Shown here piece after piece: positions 18,014 to 28,265 of a stretch of DNA of 64,000 nucleotides (position 1 is its first letter; every line of letters begins with the position of its first letter). Origin of the DNA: Ewingella sp. CoE-038-23 (GTDB taxonomy: Bacteria; Pseudomonadota; Gammaproteobacteria; Enterobacterales; Enterobacteriaceae); the NCBI RefSeq assembly GCF_040419245.1, contig NZ_JAZHOH010000001.1, positions 1,984,001 to 2,048,000 on the forward strand, read 5' to 3'. The notes below the pieces were generated by a model. The model made no database searches, was not told the origin of the DNA, and was given only the letters and a program-made list of their open reading frames with translations. Position numbers and translations under genes: made by a program.

Positions 18014-18717
18014 GACGCGTTACCCGCGCTGCCTTTCGGCAAGGTTGACTGCTGGGATGCGTGTGCTTTGGCGGCCTGACGCGCTTTTTGGCGTTGGTCA
18101 ATCAGGTACTTACCTGCTAACAGCAGGCCCAAACCAATAAACGCGCCCGGCGGAAGCATGGCGAGCAGGAATGGGTTATCGAGGTGGATCACTTCGACGC
18201 GCAGCACCTTGGCCCAGCTGCCGAGCAGCAAATCTGCGCCGTTAAACAGTACGCCGCTGCCGAGAATTTCACGGATCGAGCCTAATACGAACATCGCGGC
18301 GGTGGCACCCAGGCCGGTCATCATGCCGTCGAGGGCGGCCAGATGCACCGGGCTACTGGCGGCGCAGGCTTCGGCGCGGCCCACCACAATACAGTTGGTG
18401 ACGATCAGCGGGATGAAGATCCCCAGCGCCATATACAGGCCGAAAGCGTAGGCGTTGATTAGCATCTGCACGGTACTGACCACTGAGGCGATGATCAGCA
18501 CGTAAATCGGAATACGGATCTCATTCGGCACCCAGCGGCGGAAGGCCGAGATCATGGCGTTGGTGCAGGTCAGCACCAGCGTGGTTGCCAGACCCAACCC
18601 CAGCGCGTTAGTCGCCGTGGAGGTCACCGCCAGCAGCGGGCAGAGGCCCAGCAGCTGTACCAGCGAGGAGTTATTGGTCCACAGACCCTGAACAATTATC
18701 TTCTTGGCTTCACTCAT
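18010..18717 (-). CDS. rsxE: Electron transport complex subunit RsxE
   Basis: Integral membrane subunit of the Rsx (Rnf-like) complex, which reduces SoxR and is thought to couple electron flow to ion movement. The 235-residue protein has about six membrane helices and the family stretch [19 protein letters not shown]. The start at 18717 ([13 protein letters not shown]) matches E. coli RsxE; an in-frame ATG four codons upstream also exists. It overlaps rsxG by 8 bases and nth by 4. Confidence 0.95.
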   Translation of the reverse strand: MSEAKKIIVQGLWTNNSSLVQLLGLCPLLAVTSTATNALGLGLATTLVLTCTNAMISAFRRWVPNEIRIPIYVLIIASVVSTVQMLINAYAFGLYMALGIFIPLIVTNCIVVGRAEACAASSPVHLAALDGMMTGLGATAAMFVLGSIREILGSGVLFNGADLLLGSWAKVLRVEVIHLDNPFLLAMLPPGAFIGLGLLLAGKYLIDQRQKARQAAKAHASQQSTLPKGSAGNAS

Positions 18718-19342
18718 CACGGGCTCCACAAGGGGTGAGGTTTGAAAGCTGAGACGGTACCGTCTCGATAAACAGTGCCGTGCGTTTTACTGAACGCACC
18801 ACGGCGCGCGGGGTAATGGTCGCGCCAGTAAATTGGTCGTACATGCCGCCATCTTTCTTGACGGCCCAACGCGGGTCGTCAGGGCCATTAATCACCTGAT
18901 TAGCAAAGCTTTTGATCCAGTCAGAGATGCGAACTTCGATTTTGTCGCCGAGACCGGGCGTTTCATGGTGTTCAAGAACCCTCGAGCCATAAACTTTGCC
19001 ATGAAAATCAGCGGCAACCAACAGTTGGATCGCGCCGGAATAGCCATCAGGGGCGGTAGTTTCAATTGCAGCGGCCACCGGTTTGCCATCCATGCGCGCC
19101 AGATAGAGGCGGTGCGGTGTGGCAGTCCCCAGTGATTCGTCCGTGACGTTGTAACATTCGTTCTGCATGTCATTGTTATAGACACTGGAAGGGATCACTT
19201 CGTCAAACAAGCTTTTTTGCTGTAACAGCGCCTGATGGGCAATGGTTGGCTTAGTAAGCAAGTTAACCATCGCGGTCATGCCGGTCATCAGCGCGCCAAA
19301 CACCGCCAGCGTGACACCGTGGCGGCGCATGGTTTGAAGCAT
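18710..19342 (-). CDS. rsxG: Electron transport complex subunit RsxG
   Basis: Membrane-anchored periplasmic flavoprotein subunit of the Rsx complex. One N-terminal membrane helix (residues about 8-28) is followed by an FMN-binding domain whose TGATIT motif (in [14 protein letters not shown]) carries the threonine that bonds FMN covalently. The start at 19342 (MLQTMRRHG) corresponds to the E. coli start (MLKTIRKHG); an ATG at 19357 with GAGGA upstream adds five residues and is also possible. A one-mismatch matS-like sequence is at 19143-19155. Confidence 0.94.
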   Translation of the reverse strand: MLQTMRRHGVTLAVFGALMTGMTAMVNLLTKPTIAHQALLQQKSLFDEVIPSSVYNNDMQNECYNVTDESLGTATPHRLYLARMDGKPVAAAIETTAPDGYSGAIQLLVAADFHGKVYGSRVLEHHETPGLGDKIEVRISDWIKSFANQVINGPDDPRWAVKKDGGMYDQFTGATITPRAVVRSVKRTALFIETVPSQLSNLTPCGARDE

Positions 19343-19364
19343 TTTACCTTTTTCCATACTGTCC

Positions 19365-20417
19365 TCAGCGATGCCCGTAAACGCGCGGTTGGGTGTAGTG
19401 GTCAATCAGCGGCACGGTGATGTTGGCCAGCAATACGGCGAAGGCGATACCGTCCGGATAACCGCCGTAGGTGCGAATAAGCCACACCAGCAGGCCAATC
19501 AGCGCGCCAAAGATCAGGCGGCCTTTCGGCGTGGTGGAAGCCGTCACCGGGTCAGTGGCGATAAAGAACGCGCCCAGCATGGTGGCCCCGGAGAACAGGC
19601 CAATCAGCGGCGAGGGGTGAGCCTCTGGTGAGAGTCCCCAGGCAACGCTGGCGCAGAAGGTCAGCATGGCCAGCATGCTCAGCGGGATGTGCCAGCTAAT
19701 GATTTTGCGCCACATCAGGAACAGGCCGCCGACCAGAAAACCGAAATTGATCCACTGCCAGCCCAGACCTGCCAGAACGCCACCAAACAGCGGCTCGGCC
19801 AATACCTGATCGGTGCTGTGGCCGGAGCGCAGTCCGGTTTTAAAGGCGTCCAGCGGCGTCGCCTGAGTAATGCCGTCGACGTTCATCTGCAATTGATAAG
19901 CCGTCAGCCCCTGACTGTTATGGCCGCCAAAGATGGTCAGCAGCGTGTCGGTAAAGCCCACAGGGTGATGCTGCAAGGCGCCCGGCGGCATCCAGGTTGT
20001 CATCTGCACCGGGAAAGAGATCAGCAGTACTACATAGCCGACCATCGCCGGATTGAAGGGGTTCTGGCCGAGGCCGCCGTACAGCTGTTTGGCGATCACA
20101 ATGGCGAAAATCGTGCCAATCACCACCATCCACCACGGGCCGAGCGGCGGCAGGCTGACGCCTAGCAGCACGGCGGTGAGCAGCGCGGTGTTATCTCCCA
20201 AACGTTTTTTGACCGGCATTTTGCGCAGTTGCAGCACCGCGCCTTCGGTCAGCAGGGCAATCACAATAGCCAGTGCCAGCTGGACCAGCGTGCCGTAACC
20301 AAAGAACCAGACCTGCGCCAGCAGGCCGGGAATACAAGCCACCACCACCATCAGCATGATGGCGCTGGTGCTTTGCCGGTTATGGGTGAAAGGAGAACTC
20401 GCGATTCTAAAAGCCAT
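19365..20417 (-). CDS. rsxD: Electron transport complex subunit RsxD
   Basis: A 350-residue polytopic membrane subunit (NqrB/RnfD family) that binds FMN covalently on the threonine of the SGATML motif ([19 protein letters not shown], near residue 275). The protein has about nine membrane helices and the conserved [19 protein letters not shown] segment. The ATG lies directly beside the rsxC stop. Length and order are as in E. coli. Confidence 0.96.
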   Translation of the reverse strand: MAFRIASSPFTHNRQSTSAIMLMVVVACIPGLLAQVWFFGYGTLVQLALAIVIALLTEGAVLQLRKMPVKKRLGDNTALLTAVLLGVSLPPLGPWWMVVIGTIFAIVIAKQLYGGLGQNPFNPAMVGYVVLLISFPVQMTTWMPPGALQHHPVGFTDTLLTIFGGHNSQGLTAYQLQMNVDGITQATPLDAFKTGLRSGHSTDQVLAEPLFGGVLAGLGWQWINFGFLVGGLFLMWRKIISWHIPLSMLAMLTFCASVAWGLSPEAHPSPLIGLFSGATMLGAFFIATDPVTASTTPKGRLIFGALIGLLVWLIRTYGGYPDGIAFAVLLANITVPLIDHYTQPRVYGHR

Positions 20418-22574
20418 TTATTCCTCGTTCGACATAGTCTGAGCAGCCGCTTTACGCGCCTTAACTCGAGCGATCGCAGCAGCCACGGCGGCTTTGCGTG
20501 GATCGCTTTCTTGTTGTGTTGGTTCTGATGCAGCCTGTTCAGACGCGTCTTCCTGCGCGGCGGCCTTCTTGGCTTTGGCGCGGGCAATGGCGGCGGCGAC
20601 GGCCGCTTTACGCTTGTCCTCTACCGACGGTTCAGTCAGTGACGGTGTCACGGAAAGCGTGCTGTCAGTGGCTTCAACCACCACGCCGCTGTTACCGGCT
20701 TTCTTAGCTTTCACGCGGGCGATAGCGGCAGCCACCGCGGCTTTACGCGCGGCGTCGTCATCGCTGCTGACTGGAGCAGAAGGCGTGGTGACGGTTTCGG
20801 AGGCCACAGGTGTTTCCTGCGTGGCAGCCGCTTTTTTAGCTTTGGCGCGGGCCACGGCGGCAGCGACGGCGGCCTTACGGGCATCGTCGTTGTCGGTTTT
20901 TTCGGCGGCTGGAGCAGCAGGAGCAGTTTCTGGTGCGGCAACGTCTGCGCCTTCGGCAGCGGCCTTTTTAGCTTTAGCGCGAGCAATCGCCGCAGCCAAA
21001 GCAGCCTGACGCGGATCGGTTTCCGCCGCTTTCTCTTGAGATGCAGCAGGGGCAGCAGCCTCGGCGGCTTGCTCAACCGGGGCTTTATCCACGGCTGGAG
21101 TATCCAGCTTCACGGCGGCTTTTTGATGTTTCTCTTCGCGCGCCAGCTTCTCGCGCTCCATGCGCGCCTGTTTGGCTTCGAAGCGCGCCTTGGCTTCGGT
21201 GGCTTTGGCGGTTTCTAAATCGACTGCGCGGATCTCGGCTTTTTCCTGGCGGTAGTACTGCACCAGCGGAATATTGCTTGGGCAGACATAGGCGCAGGCG
21301 CCGCATTCGATGCAGTCGAACAGGTTATGATTGCGCGCTTTTTCATGCTCCTGCCCCCGGCTGAACCAGTAAAGCTGCTGCGGCAGCAGGCCCGCCGGAC
21401 AGGCGTCGGCACACAGACTACAGCGGATACAGGCTTCTTCCGGCTCGGGCTGGCCTATTTCGCTTTCAGAAGGTGCCAGCAGGCAGTTGGAGATTTTCAC
21501 TACCGGCACGTCGAGAGATGGCAGGGTGAAGCCCATCAGCGGACCGCCCATAATCACCATCTTCTGTGGGCTTTGGGGGCGCAGCGCGCCTTCAACCATC
21601 AGGTGAGAAATTGGCATGCCGATACGCGCCCAGACGTTGCCCGGCTTTTCCATCGCTTCGCCGGTCAGCGTCACCACGCGCTCAATCAGCGGCTCGCCGT
21701 CAATAATGGCGCGCTTGATGGCGAACACCGTGCCGACGTTCTGCATCAGCACGCCGATATGCGAGGAGTGATGGCCTTTCGGCACTTCGAGTCCGGTCAA
21801 AATCTTGGTGAGCTGCTTGGCACCGCCGGAAGGGTATTTGGTCGGCACTACGCGCAGCTCGAACTTCACGCCGTCAGCTTGTTCAGCTTTAATCGCCTGC
21901 TTCAGGGCGCTAATGGCTTCGGGCTTATTGTCTTCAATGCCAATCAGCACGCGCTCTGGCTTAAGCATGTGGCAGAGAATGCGCGTGCCTTCGAGGATCT
22001 CAGCCGCGTGTTCTTGCATCAGCCGGTCATCGGCGGTGATGTAAGGCTCGCACTCGGCGGCATTGAGGATCAGCGTGCGGGTAGAGGTCAGTCCGCCCTG
22101 AAGCTTGCTGGCAGTAGGGAAACCCGCGCCGCCCAGCCCGGCTATACCGGCCTGATGGATACGCGCATTCAACTCGGCGGCGTCCAATTGGCGATAATCA
22201 GTGACAACGTCACGCTCGCACCAACGGTCTTCTCCGTCGGCAGAAATCAGGATGCACAGCTCTTTCAGGCCCGACGGATGGGCGGTGATGTGTGGCTCGA
22301 TGGCGCTAATAACGCCGGAGGTCGGGGCGTGAACCGGCACGGTGCGGCCGCGACCGGTGGTCAGCGGCTGGCCTTTTAATACCCGATCACCGGATTTCAC
22401 GCACAGCTCGCCCTCAGGGCCGAGGTGCTGTTGCAGAGGAATAATATAGCGCTCGGACAGCGGCACGCGGCGCAGGGGCACGTGGCTCGACTGGGTCTTC
22501 ATTTCTGGCGGATGGATGCCGCCGTCGAAGTCCCACAGTTTGTCTTTCTTGAGCGCAGAAAACAGATTAAACAT
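20418..22574 (-). CDS. rsxC: Electron transport complex subunit RsxC
   Basis: Peripheral subunit of the Rsx complex and probable NADH/FMN and iron-sulfur entry point. From [10 protein letters not shown] at 22574 it has 718 residues: an N-terminal barrel-sandwich region, the [10 protein letters not shown] nucleotide-binding region (near residue 135), and two 4Fe-4S motifs ([14 protein letters not shown] and [13 protein letters not shown]) near residues 370-415. The C-terminal third is a charged Ala/Lys-rich tail with five imperfect copies of [18 protein letters not shown]. Such a tail is known for RsxC and varies in copy number between species. Two exact matS sites lie in the gene. Confidence 0.96.
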   Translation of the reverse strand: MFNLFSALKKDKLWDFDGGIHPPEMKTQSSHVPLRRVPLSERYIIPLQQHLGPEGELCVKSGDRVLKGQPLTTGRGRTVPVHAPTSGVISAIEPHITAHPSGLKELCILISADGEDRWCERDVVTDYRQLDAAELNARIHQAGIAGLGGAGFPTASKLQGGLTSTRTLILNAAECEPYITADDRLMQEHAAEILEGTRILCHMLKPERVLIGIEDNKPEAISALKQAIKAEQADGVKFELRVVPTKYPSGGAKQLTKILTGLEVPKGHHSSHIGVLMQNVGTVFAIKRAIIDGEPLIERVVTLTGEAMEKPGNVWARIGMPISHLMVEGALRPQSPQKMVIMGGPLMGFTLPSLDVPVVKISNCLLAPSESEIGQPEPEEACIRCSLCADACPAGLLPQQLYWFSRGQEHEKARNHNLFDCIECGACAYVCPSNIPLVQYYRQEKAEIRAVDLETAKATEAKARFEAKQARMEREKLAREEKHQKAAVKLDTPAVDKAPVEQAAEAAAPAASQEKAAETDPRQAALAAAIARAKAKKAAAEGADVAAPETAPAAPAAEKTDNDDARKAAVAAAVARAKAKKAAATQETPVASETVTTPSAPVSSDDDAARKAAVAAAIARVKAKKAGNSGVVVEATDSTLSVTPSLTEPSVEDKRKAAVAAAIARAKAKKAAAQEDASEQAASEPTQQESDPRKAAVAAAIARVKARKAAAQTMSNEE
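20639..20651. other. matS site in rsxC
   Basis: GTGACGGTGTCAC fits GTGACRNYGTCAC exactly. It lies in the part of rsxC encoding the repeat-rich tail, between Ala/Lys units. Confidence 0.75.
22201..22213. other. Second matS site in rsxC
   Basis: GTGACAACGTCAC fits GTGACRNYGTCAC exactly and is about 1.56 kb from the other rsxC site. Confidence 0.75.
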
Positions 22575-22584
22575 GGCGTTCCGC

Positions 22585-23151
22585 TTACTCCGCATGAATG
22601 ACTTGCACCGGAATGGATTTCATATCCCATTTCCAGTTTGCGGTGGTGGTTTTAATCGGCAGCATTTCAATGCAGTCCGTCGGACAAGGCGCGACGCACA
22701 GATCGCAGCCGGTACATAAATCGGTTATCACAGTGTGGACGGCGCGGGTCGCGCCGACGATGGCGTCAACCGGGCAGGCCTGAATGCACTTGGTGCAGCC
22801 GATGCAGTTGCTTTCGTCGATATAGGCTACGGTGCGCACGGGCACGGCTGGCGCGGCGTCATCGCCCAGTGGCTGCGGCTCAACGTTCAGCAGGGCAGCC
22901 AGTTTCAGCATCACGGCTTCACCGCCGGGGACGCATTTGTTGATGTTGTCACCGTTGGCGACGGCCTCGGCGTAAGGCTTACAGCCCGGATAACCGCACT
23001 GTGCGCACTGGCTTTGCGGCAGAATATCGTCAATCTGATCGACAACCGGATTGCCTTCAACGGCAAAACGGCGCGACGCATAGCCCAGCAGCAGCCCGAA
23101 AACCAGTGCCAACGCCGTGAGCGCGCCAATCGCAACCCATAATTCAAACAT
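22585..23151 (-). CDS. rsxB: Electron transport complex subunit RsxB
   Basis: Membrane-anchored ferredoxin-like subunit of the Rsx complex, 188 residues. One N-terminal helix ([20 protein letters not shown]) is followed by a 4Fe-4S domain ([12 protein letters not shown]) and two ferredoxin-type clusters ([16 protein letters not shown] and [16 protein letters not shown]). Its ATG shares the last base of the rsxA TAA stop, and rsxC follows after 10 bp. Confidence 0.97.
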   Translation of the reverse strand: MFELWVAIGALTALALVFGLLLGYASRRFAVEGNPVVDQIDDILPQSQCAQCGYPGCKPYAEAVANGDNINKCVPGGEAVMLKLAALLNVEPQPLGDDAAPAVPVRTVAYIDESNCIGCTKCIQACPVDAIVGATRAVHTVITDLCTGCDLCVAPCPTDCIEMLPIKTTTANWKWDMKSIPVQVIHAE

Positions 23152-23732
23152 TAGAATTTCACCAGACCGGTAAAGCCCATAAAGGCCAGAGACATCAAAC
23201 CGGCGGTGACCAGTGCAATTGAAGAGCCTTTAAAGGGCGCGGGGACATCCGCCACCACCAGGCGTTCGCGGATAGCGGCAAACAGCACCATCACCAGTGA
23301 GAAGCCAAGAGACGCGGCGAAGCCGTACAGCGCGGACTGCATGAAGTTGTGCGCCTGGTTGATGTTCAGCAGCGCCACGCCCAGTACCGCGCAGTTGGTG
23401 GTGATCAGCGGCAGGAAGATGCCGAGCAGGCGATAAAGCGACGGACTGGTTTTGCGCACCACCATTTCGGTGAACTGCACCACCACGGCGATCACCAAAA
23501 TGAAGGCCATGGTGCGTAGATAGACCAGCCCCAAAGGCATTAATACGAAGGTGTTTACGATCCACGAGCAGATATTCGACAACGTGATAACGAATGTTGT
23601 GGCCAATCCCATGCCGATCGCGGATTCCAGCTTTTTCGACACGCCCATGAACGGGCAGAGGCCGAGAAACTTAACCAAAACAAAGTTGTTCACCAGTACG
23701 GTACCGACGAACAGTAACAAGTATGAAGTCAT
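23151..23732 (-). CDS. rsxA: Electron transport complex subunit RsxA
   Basis: First gene of the rsx operon; a 193-residue membrane subunit (RnfA/NqrE family) with six helices. The cysteine-containing membrane motifs LGLCPFMGV and TTNCAVLG are those proposed to hold an intramembrane 2Fe-2S cluster with RsxE. Length equals the E. coli protein. The operon rsxABCDGE-nth runs without meaningful gaps, and ydgK is 128 bp upstream on the same strand. Confidence 0.97.
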   Translation of the reverse strand: MTSYLLLFVGTVLVNNFVLVKFLGLCPFMGVSKKLESAIGMGLATTFVITLSNICSWIVNTFVLMPLGLVYLRTMAFILVIAVVVQFTEMVVRKTSPSLYRLLGIFLPLITTNCAVLGVALLNINQAHNFMQSALYGFAASLGFSLVMVLFAAIRERLVVADVPAPFKGSSIALVTAGLMSLAFMGFTGLVKF

Positions 23733-23860
23733 AACATTGCCTGAAGATTACTGTTAATTACTGTAGAGAGATCCGCGCATGATGGGCAGGCGCGACAACC
23801 GCTAAAGCTAAAAATATTGTCTGAAATAACCTCTCCACAGACAACGGAGTCATTGTAGGG

Positions 23861-24316
23861 TTATTCCGTGAACGTCTCTTTAACGCGACGAGAACGTTTG
23901 AAATAGGGCACTAATAGCGCCGCTGGCAGCAGTGACAGCAACAGATTGCGCACCGCCATATCGTCATTGATTGGCGAAAACGCGAAGGCTTTGATAGCCA
24001 GCAGCACGGTACACAGCAGCCAGATGGTGAATACCTTCGGCACCACTCGGCGACGTTTACAGAACTGCATCAGCAGCACGATGGTAAAGGCACCCATGGC
24101 CAGCGCAGTCACTACGGAGAAATACCATTGCAAAGTAAAGGCTTGCGAATTAGTTATCAGATATTCGCGCGACTCGGGCACAAACAGCGCCATCGAGAAC
24201 AGGACCAAGGTCAGCGCGACGCTCAACAGCGTAACAATCAGATAAGCCAGAGGAGCGAGTAACCAGCCGCCAATGCGTTTATATTCCGTTTCACGGGAGA
24301 TCGGTTGTTGAGACAT
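23861..24316 (-). CDS. ydgK: DUF2569 membrane protein (YdgK)
   Basis: A 151-residue inner-membrane protein with four predicted helices and the N-terminal RIGGWLLAPLAYL motif typical of DUF2569. It sits directly upstream of rsxA, exactly as ydgK does in E. coli. Function unknown. In E. coli the next genes upstream are cnu (ydgT) and blr; neither is seen here, and a dcuC-type gene occupies the place. Confidence 0.85.
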   Translation of the reverse strand: MSQQPISRETEYKRIGGWLLAPLAYLIVTLLSVALTLVLFSMALFVPESREYLITNSQAFTLQWYFSVVTALAMGAFTIVLLMQFCKRRRVVPKVFTIWLLCTVLLAIKAFAFSPINDDMAVRNLLLSLLPAALLVPYFKRSRRVKETFTE

Positions 24317-24509
24317 AATCAGCCTTAAGTTACTTTGGATGCCGAATAAACGGGCGATATAGCCCTATTCAAGGCGCAGAAGTTTACCCTGAGATGTAAG
24401 CCAGCTCTATCGTATTCATGTGATTGAACCCTGAGTGGCTTATGGATGAGCAATATTGGTTAATCCCTGACAATCAAATGACGCGAAAACGTTCAACAAC
24501 CGACGCCAT

Positions 24510-24538
24510 AAAAAACGCCTGAGCTTGCTCAGGCGTTA
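24510..24538 (-). terminator. Terminator of the dcuC-type gene
   Basis: On the minus strand AACGCCTGAGC pairs with GCTCAGGCGTT around a 2-base turn and runs into a T tract. It is 26 bp after the stop at 24564. Confidence 0.88.
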
Positions 24539-24563
24539 TTGTTTGCGGGGAAGGGAAATATCA

Positions 24564-25928
24564 TCAGTGCAGCGGAACAAAAATCTCGGTGGCGACCACC
24601 ACCACAATCAGGCCCGCCAGTACCGGCACCGAGGTGCGCTTCACTACTTCAAATGGCGAGATTTTTGCCATACCCGCCACGGCGACCACCACGCCGGAAA
24701 CCGGGGAGATGGTGCGGCCGAGGTTTGAGGCTTGCAGCATCGGGATCACCAAATACTCTGGATTGATGCCCATTTTGGTGGCCAGTTTCGGGATCAGCTC
24801 GACGAAAGCGTAAAACGACGCGTTGCCCGAGCCGGTGGTCATCGCCGCCAGCACCGTGATGATCACCAACACCAGCATCATCACCAGCCCGCCGGAACCT
24901 ACATTTTGCGCCAAACCAATCAGGCTGCTGATAAAGCCCACGGTGCTTAAGCCTTGGGCGAATACCCCGGCGGCGACCAGCAGCATCACCACGTTGGCGA
25001 AAGCGTCCGCCATGCCGCGATAGGCGACGTCCAGCCCGGCGAATACGGCTTTGCCGCTACGATTGCGGAAGGTTTCGATAATCGCCGTCAGCGCCATGCA
25101 GATAACCAAAATGGTAATGATGTGCAGGTTCGGCCCCCATTTTCCGTCGAATACCAGCACGCCGACAATCGGGGTAAATGGCAGGATGGCGTAAAACCAA
25201 GGGGCATTGGTTTCCACGGTGGTGACGGGTGTTTCTTCAATAATCTGCGCCGTGCCGGCTTCGCGTTTGTCGAGGAAACGCTGCCAGAAGAAGTGGGCAA
25301 TCGCCATCACCACGATGGCGGCGATAGAGATTGGCAGGGTGACTTTAAAAGCGAAATCGACCAGCGGCATGTTGGAAGCTTGCGCGGCCAGCACCACGTC
25401 GCCGGAGGTTGGCGAGAGAATGATCGCCGCCGGAGAGGCGCAGATGGCGGCTGCGGCACCGCGACTGATGCCGACGTTGACCATGATCGGGAACAGGGTT
25501 GCCATCAGCAGCACGCCAAGGCCGGTGGCCGAAGAGACGGCGAGCGACATCAGGCAAGCCAGAATATAGGCCGCCACCATCAGGATATAGGGGGAGTTGA
25601 TCATCTGTAGCGGGCGCGAAGCCAGGCGCACCACCACGTCGTTGGCACCGATGTGGGTCATGTAAGCCGCAAAGCCGCATAGCATCATGATCATCATGCC
25701 GAGGTCGCCGCCGCGACTCATCAGCAGGATTTTGACATATTCGACGATATCGGTGCTGTTCCAGCCGGTGGATTTAGTGCCTTCCGGCAACACGTTGTGG
25801 CCCATTAGGGCGCTGATGATTAACAGCAGCAGCCCGCCCACCATGAGCACGCCGGTGGGCGAATAGCCTTTAATAATGTAGCGGCCTACGATAACGGTTA
25901 TCACTAGCCCTATAAGCAAGTCCCACAT
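24564..25928 (-). CDS. dcuC: DcuC family C4-dicarboxylate transporter
   Basis: A 454-residue carrier with about 12 membrane helices and the DcuC-type motifs TGLGVLLMATLFPIM, SPTSGDVVLAAQ and GRTISPVSGVV. In E. coli DcuC exports succinate during anaerobic growth. Length fits DcuC (461). The start at 25928 is the first ATG of the conserved sequence; the frame extends upstream to 25994 without similarity. The symbol is by family resemblance, since other members of this family also exist. It is divergent from ydgJ and has no counterpart at this place in E. coli. Confidence 0.78.
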   Translation of the reverse strand: MWDLLIGLVITVIVGRYIIKGYSPTGVLMVGGLLLLIISALMGHNVLPEGTKSTGWNSTDIVEYVKILLMSRGGDLGMMIMMLCGFAAYMTHIGANDVVVRLASRPLQMINSPYILMVAAYILACLMSLAVSSATGLGVLLMATLFPIMVNVGISRGAAAAICASPAAIILSPTSGDVVLAAQASNMPLVDFAFKVTLPISIAAIVVMAIAHFFWQRFLDKREAGTAQIIEETPVTTVETNAPWFYAILPFTPIVGVLVFDGKWGPNLHIITILVICMALTAIIETFRNRSGKAVFAGLDVAYRGMADAFANVVMLLVAAGVFAQGLSTVGFISSLIGLAQNVGSGGLVMMLVLVIITVLAAMTTGSGNASFYAFVELIPKLATKMGINPEYLVIPMLQASNLGRTISPVSGVVVAVAGMAKISPFEVVKRTSVPVLAGLIVVVVATEIFVPLH

Positions 25929-26090
25929 AGATTCAGATCCCCAGAAATAAGAAATAATGATGCATAAATAACGACATGGATAAGCACTGTGCACAATCTG
26001 GGCACATAGCGTCTATGATGTTTATCAAGGTAATCATCCATGTTGTGAATAAAAACACTGGGTGATTTGTTTGTTACGAAGGAGATGAAG

Positions 26091-27137
26091 ATGTCTGAAA
26101 CGCTGCGCGTTGGGCTAGTCGGTTACGGCTTTGCCAGTAAAACTTTTCATTCCCCGCTGATTGCCGGTACGCCGGGCCTTGAGCTGGCAGTGGTCTCCAG
26201 CAGTGACGCCAGCAAAGTGCAGGCGGACTGGCCTTCGGTGCAGGTGGTGGATAGCCCGGAGAAAATCTTCGCCGATGCGACTATTGATCTGGTGGTGATC
26301 CCAACCCCCAATGCCACCCATTTCCCGCTGGCCCAGCAGGCGCTTGAGGCCGGGAAGCACGTGATTGTCGACAAGCCTTTTACCGTCACGCTGGGCGAGG
26401 CGCGCTCGCTGAACATTCTGGCGCAGGAGAAAGGCAAGGTGCTGTCGGTGTTCCACAACCGCCGCTGGGACTCGGATTTCCTCACCGTGCAGGCCTTAAT
26501 CAATGAAGGGACGCTGGGGGAGATTGTCTATTTCGAATCCCATTACGATCGTTTCAAACCCCAGGTGCAGCAGCGCTGGCGGGAGAATGACGAGCTGGGC
26601 AGCGGCATTTGGTATGACTTAGGTTCACACCTGCTGGATCAGGCTTTGCGGCTGTTTGGCCTGCCGGACACCATCCAGTCCGATTTGGCCGTAGTCAGGC
26701 CGGGCGGCAAGGCGGTGGATTACTTCAACACCACGCTGACCTACGGCCGCCGCCGCGTGGTGCTGCACAGCACGGTTTACGCCTCGGCCGAGACCGCGCG
26801 CTTTATCGTGCAGGGGGAAAAGGGCAGTTTTGTGAAGTATGGCCTCGACACGCAGGAAGAGTCCCTGAAAGCCGGGCAGCGCCCGCCGCAGGCCAAGTGG
26901 GGAGAAGATCCGCACGACGGCGTGCTGATTCTGAGCTATGAAGGCGTGCTGGCGGATAAGCCTCTGCCCACCTTGCCCGGCGATTATCCGGCTTACTATG
27001 CCGGAGTGCGCGACGCCATTCTCGGGCTGGGGGAAAATCCGGTTCCGGCCAGCGATGCTATTCGCGTGATGGAGTTGATTGAGCTAGGTATTCACTCTTC
27101 CCATCAGCAAGCCACCTTGAAAGTACCGAAAAGTTGA
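26091..27137 (+). CDS. ydgJ: Gfo/Idh/MocA family oxidoreductase (YdgJ)
   Basis: NAD(P)-dependent oxidoreductase of 348 residues. It has the N-terminal Rossmann motif GLVGYGFASKTFHSPLI, the EKP-type motif HVIVDKPFTVT near residue 92, and the C-terminal alpha/beta domain with YDLGSHLLDQAL holding the catalytic-site histidine. It corresponds to E. coli YdgJ (346), next to add there as here. The start at 26091 is set by AAGGAGA upstream; an earlier ATG at 26067 would swallow that site. Substrate unknown. Confidence 0.92.
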   Translation: MSETLRVGLVGYGFASKTFHSPLIAGTPGLELAVVSSSDASKVQADWPSVQVVDSPEKIFADATIDLVVIPTPNATHFPLAQQALEAGKHVIVDKPFTVTLGEARSLNILAQEKGKVLSVFHNRRWDSDFLTVQALINEGTLGEIVYFESHYDRFKPQVQQRWRENDELGSGIWYDLGSHLLDQALRLFGLPDTIQSDLAVVRPGGKAVDYFNTTLTYGRRRVVLHSTVYASAETARFIVQGEKGSFVKYGLDTQEESLKAGQRPPQAKWGEDPHDGVLILSYEGVLADKPLPTLPGDYPAYYAGVRDAILGLGENPVPASDAIRVMELIELGIHSSHQQATLKVPKS

Positions 27138-27157
27138 GCGACATTGATGACTTAGAC

Positions 27158-27181
27158 GCCGCGCATTGCGGCGATTTTTTT
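27158..27181 (+). terminator. Terminator between ydgJ and yfeH
   Basis: CGCCGC (27158-27163) pairs with GCGGCG (27169-27174) and is followed by A and six T. The T run ends only 14 bp before the yfeH ATG, so this either separates the two genes or attenuates read-through. Confidence 0.8.
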
Positions 27182-27195
27182 GCAAGGAACTCTAC

Positions 27196-28212
27196 ATGTC
27201 TTGGTTACAGCGACTGCGTATTGATAAATTTCTGCTGATTTTGGTCAGCGTGGTGGTCATCGCGTCATTCTTTCCCTGTGAGGGGATCTACAAAACGATT
27301 TTTGAACACCTGACCACCGCCGCCATTGCGCTGCTGTTCTTCATGCACGGCGCCAAGCTGTCGCGTGAGGCGATCATGGCCGGGATCAGTCACTGGAAGC
27401 TGCATCTGGTGGTGTTTCTCAGCACCTTTGCGCTGTTCCCGCTGCTCGGTTTAGGGATGAAATGGCTGGTGCCGCTGGGCATTTTAACCCCGACGCTGTA
27501 CTACGGTTTCCTCTATCTCTGCGCGCTGCCTGCCACCGTGCAGTCTGCCATTGCTTACACTTCGGTGGCGGGCGGTAACATCGCGGCAGCTATCTGTAGT
27601 GCTTCTGCGTCGAGCATTCTTGGCGTGTTCCTCTCCCCGGTGCTGGTTGGCCTGCTGATGCACACCCAGGGCGGCAGCAGCAATACGCTGCACGCCATCG
27701 GTTCCATCGTGCTGCAACTGATGGTGCCCTTTATTATTGGTCATCTGTGCCGCCCGCTGATTGCCGGCTGGGTGCAGCGCCACAAGAAAATCGTCAATAT
27801 CACAGACCGTTCTTCGATTCTGCTGGTGGTGTATGTCGCCTTCAGTGAAGCCGTGGTCGAGGGGATTTGGAGCCAAATCGACGGTTGGTCGCTGCTGGCG
27901 ATTCTCGGTTGCTCATTGGTACTGCTGGCGATTGTGCTGATCATCAATACGCTGGTAGCGCGCTGGCTGAGCTTCAGCACTAAAGATGAAATCACCATTG
28001 TGTTCTGCGGCTCGAAGAAGAGTCTGGCGAACGGCATCCCGATGGCCAACGTGCTGTTCCCAGCCTCCGCGGTGGGCGCAATGGTGCTGCCGCTGATGAT
28101 TTTCCACCAGGTTCAGCTGATGGTCTGCGCGGTATTGGCTCAGCGTTACGCTAAGAAAGTGGCGAAAGAAGACGTCGAGCGGGAAGGCAATAAAGCAGCT
28201 TTAGAGCAGTAA
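27196..28212 (+). CDS. yfeH: Bile acid:sodium symporter family protein (YfeH-like)
   Basis: A 338-residue polytopic membrane protein (about ten helices) of the SBF-like family. The segments HLTTAAIALLFFMHGAKLS, SAIAYTSVAGGNIAAAICSA and VFCGSKKSLANGIPMAN closely match E. coli YfeH. The transported solute is not established. The ATG at 27196 has AAGGA upstream; the frame start at 27166 lies inside the terminator hairpin. In E. coli yfeH is elsewhere on the chromosome. Confidence 0.88.
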   Translation: MSWLQRLRIDKFLLILVSVVVIASFFPCEGIYKTIFEHLTTAAIALLFFMHGAKLSREAIMAGISHWKLHLVVFLSTFALFPLLGLGMKWLVPLGILTPTLYYGFLYLCALPATVQSAIAYTSVAGGNIAAAICSASASSILGVFLSPVLVGLLMHTQGGSSNTLHAIGSIVLQLMVPFIIGHLCRPLIAGWVQRHKKIVNITDRSSILLVVYVAFSEAVVEGIWSQIDGWSLLAILGCSLVLLAIVLIINTLVARWLSFSTKDEITIVFCGSKKSLANGIPMANVLFPASAVGAMVLPLMIFHQVQLMVCAVLAQRYAKKVAKEDVEREGNKAALEQ

Positions 28213-28230
28213 AGCAGTCAGTTAGAAAGA

Positions 28231-28259
28231 GGGGATGAGGCGTTCACCGTCTCATCCCC
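28231..28259. terminator. Hairpin between convergent yfeH and add
   Basis: GGGGATGAG (28231-28239) pairs with CTCATCCCC (28251-28259). It stands between two convergent stops. Neither side has a strong T run, so it may work as a weak bidirectional terminator. Confidence 0.55.
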
Positions 28260-28265
28260 GTCTCA

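Noticed and set aside
21327..22379. Long antisense frame (350 codons) across rsxC
   Set aside because: rsxC is intact with its cluster motifs; the antisense peptide is of low quality and has no ribosome site.
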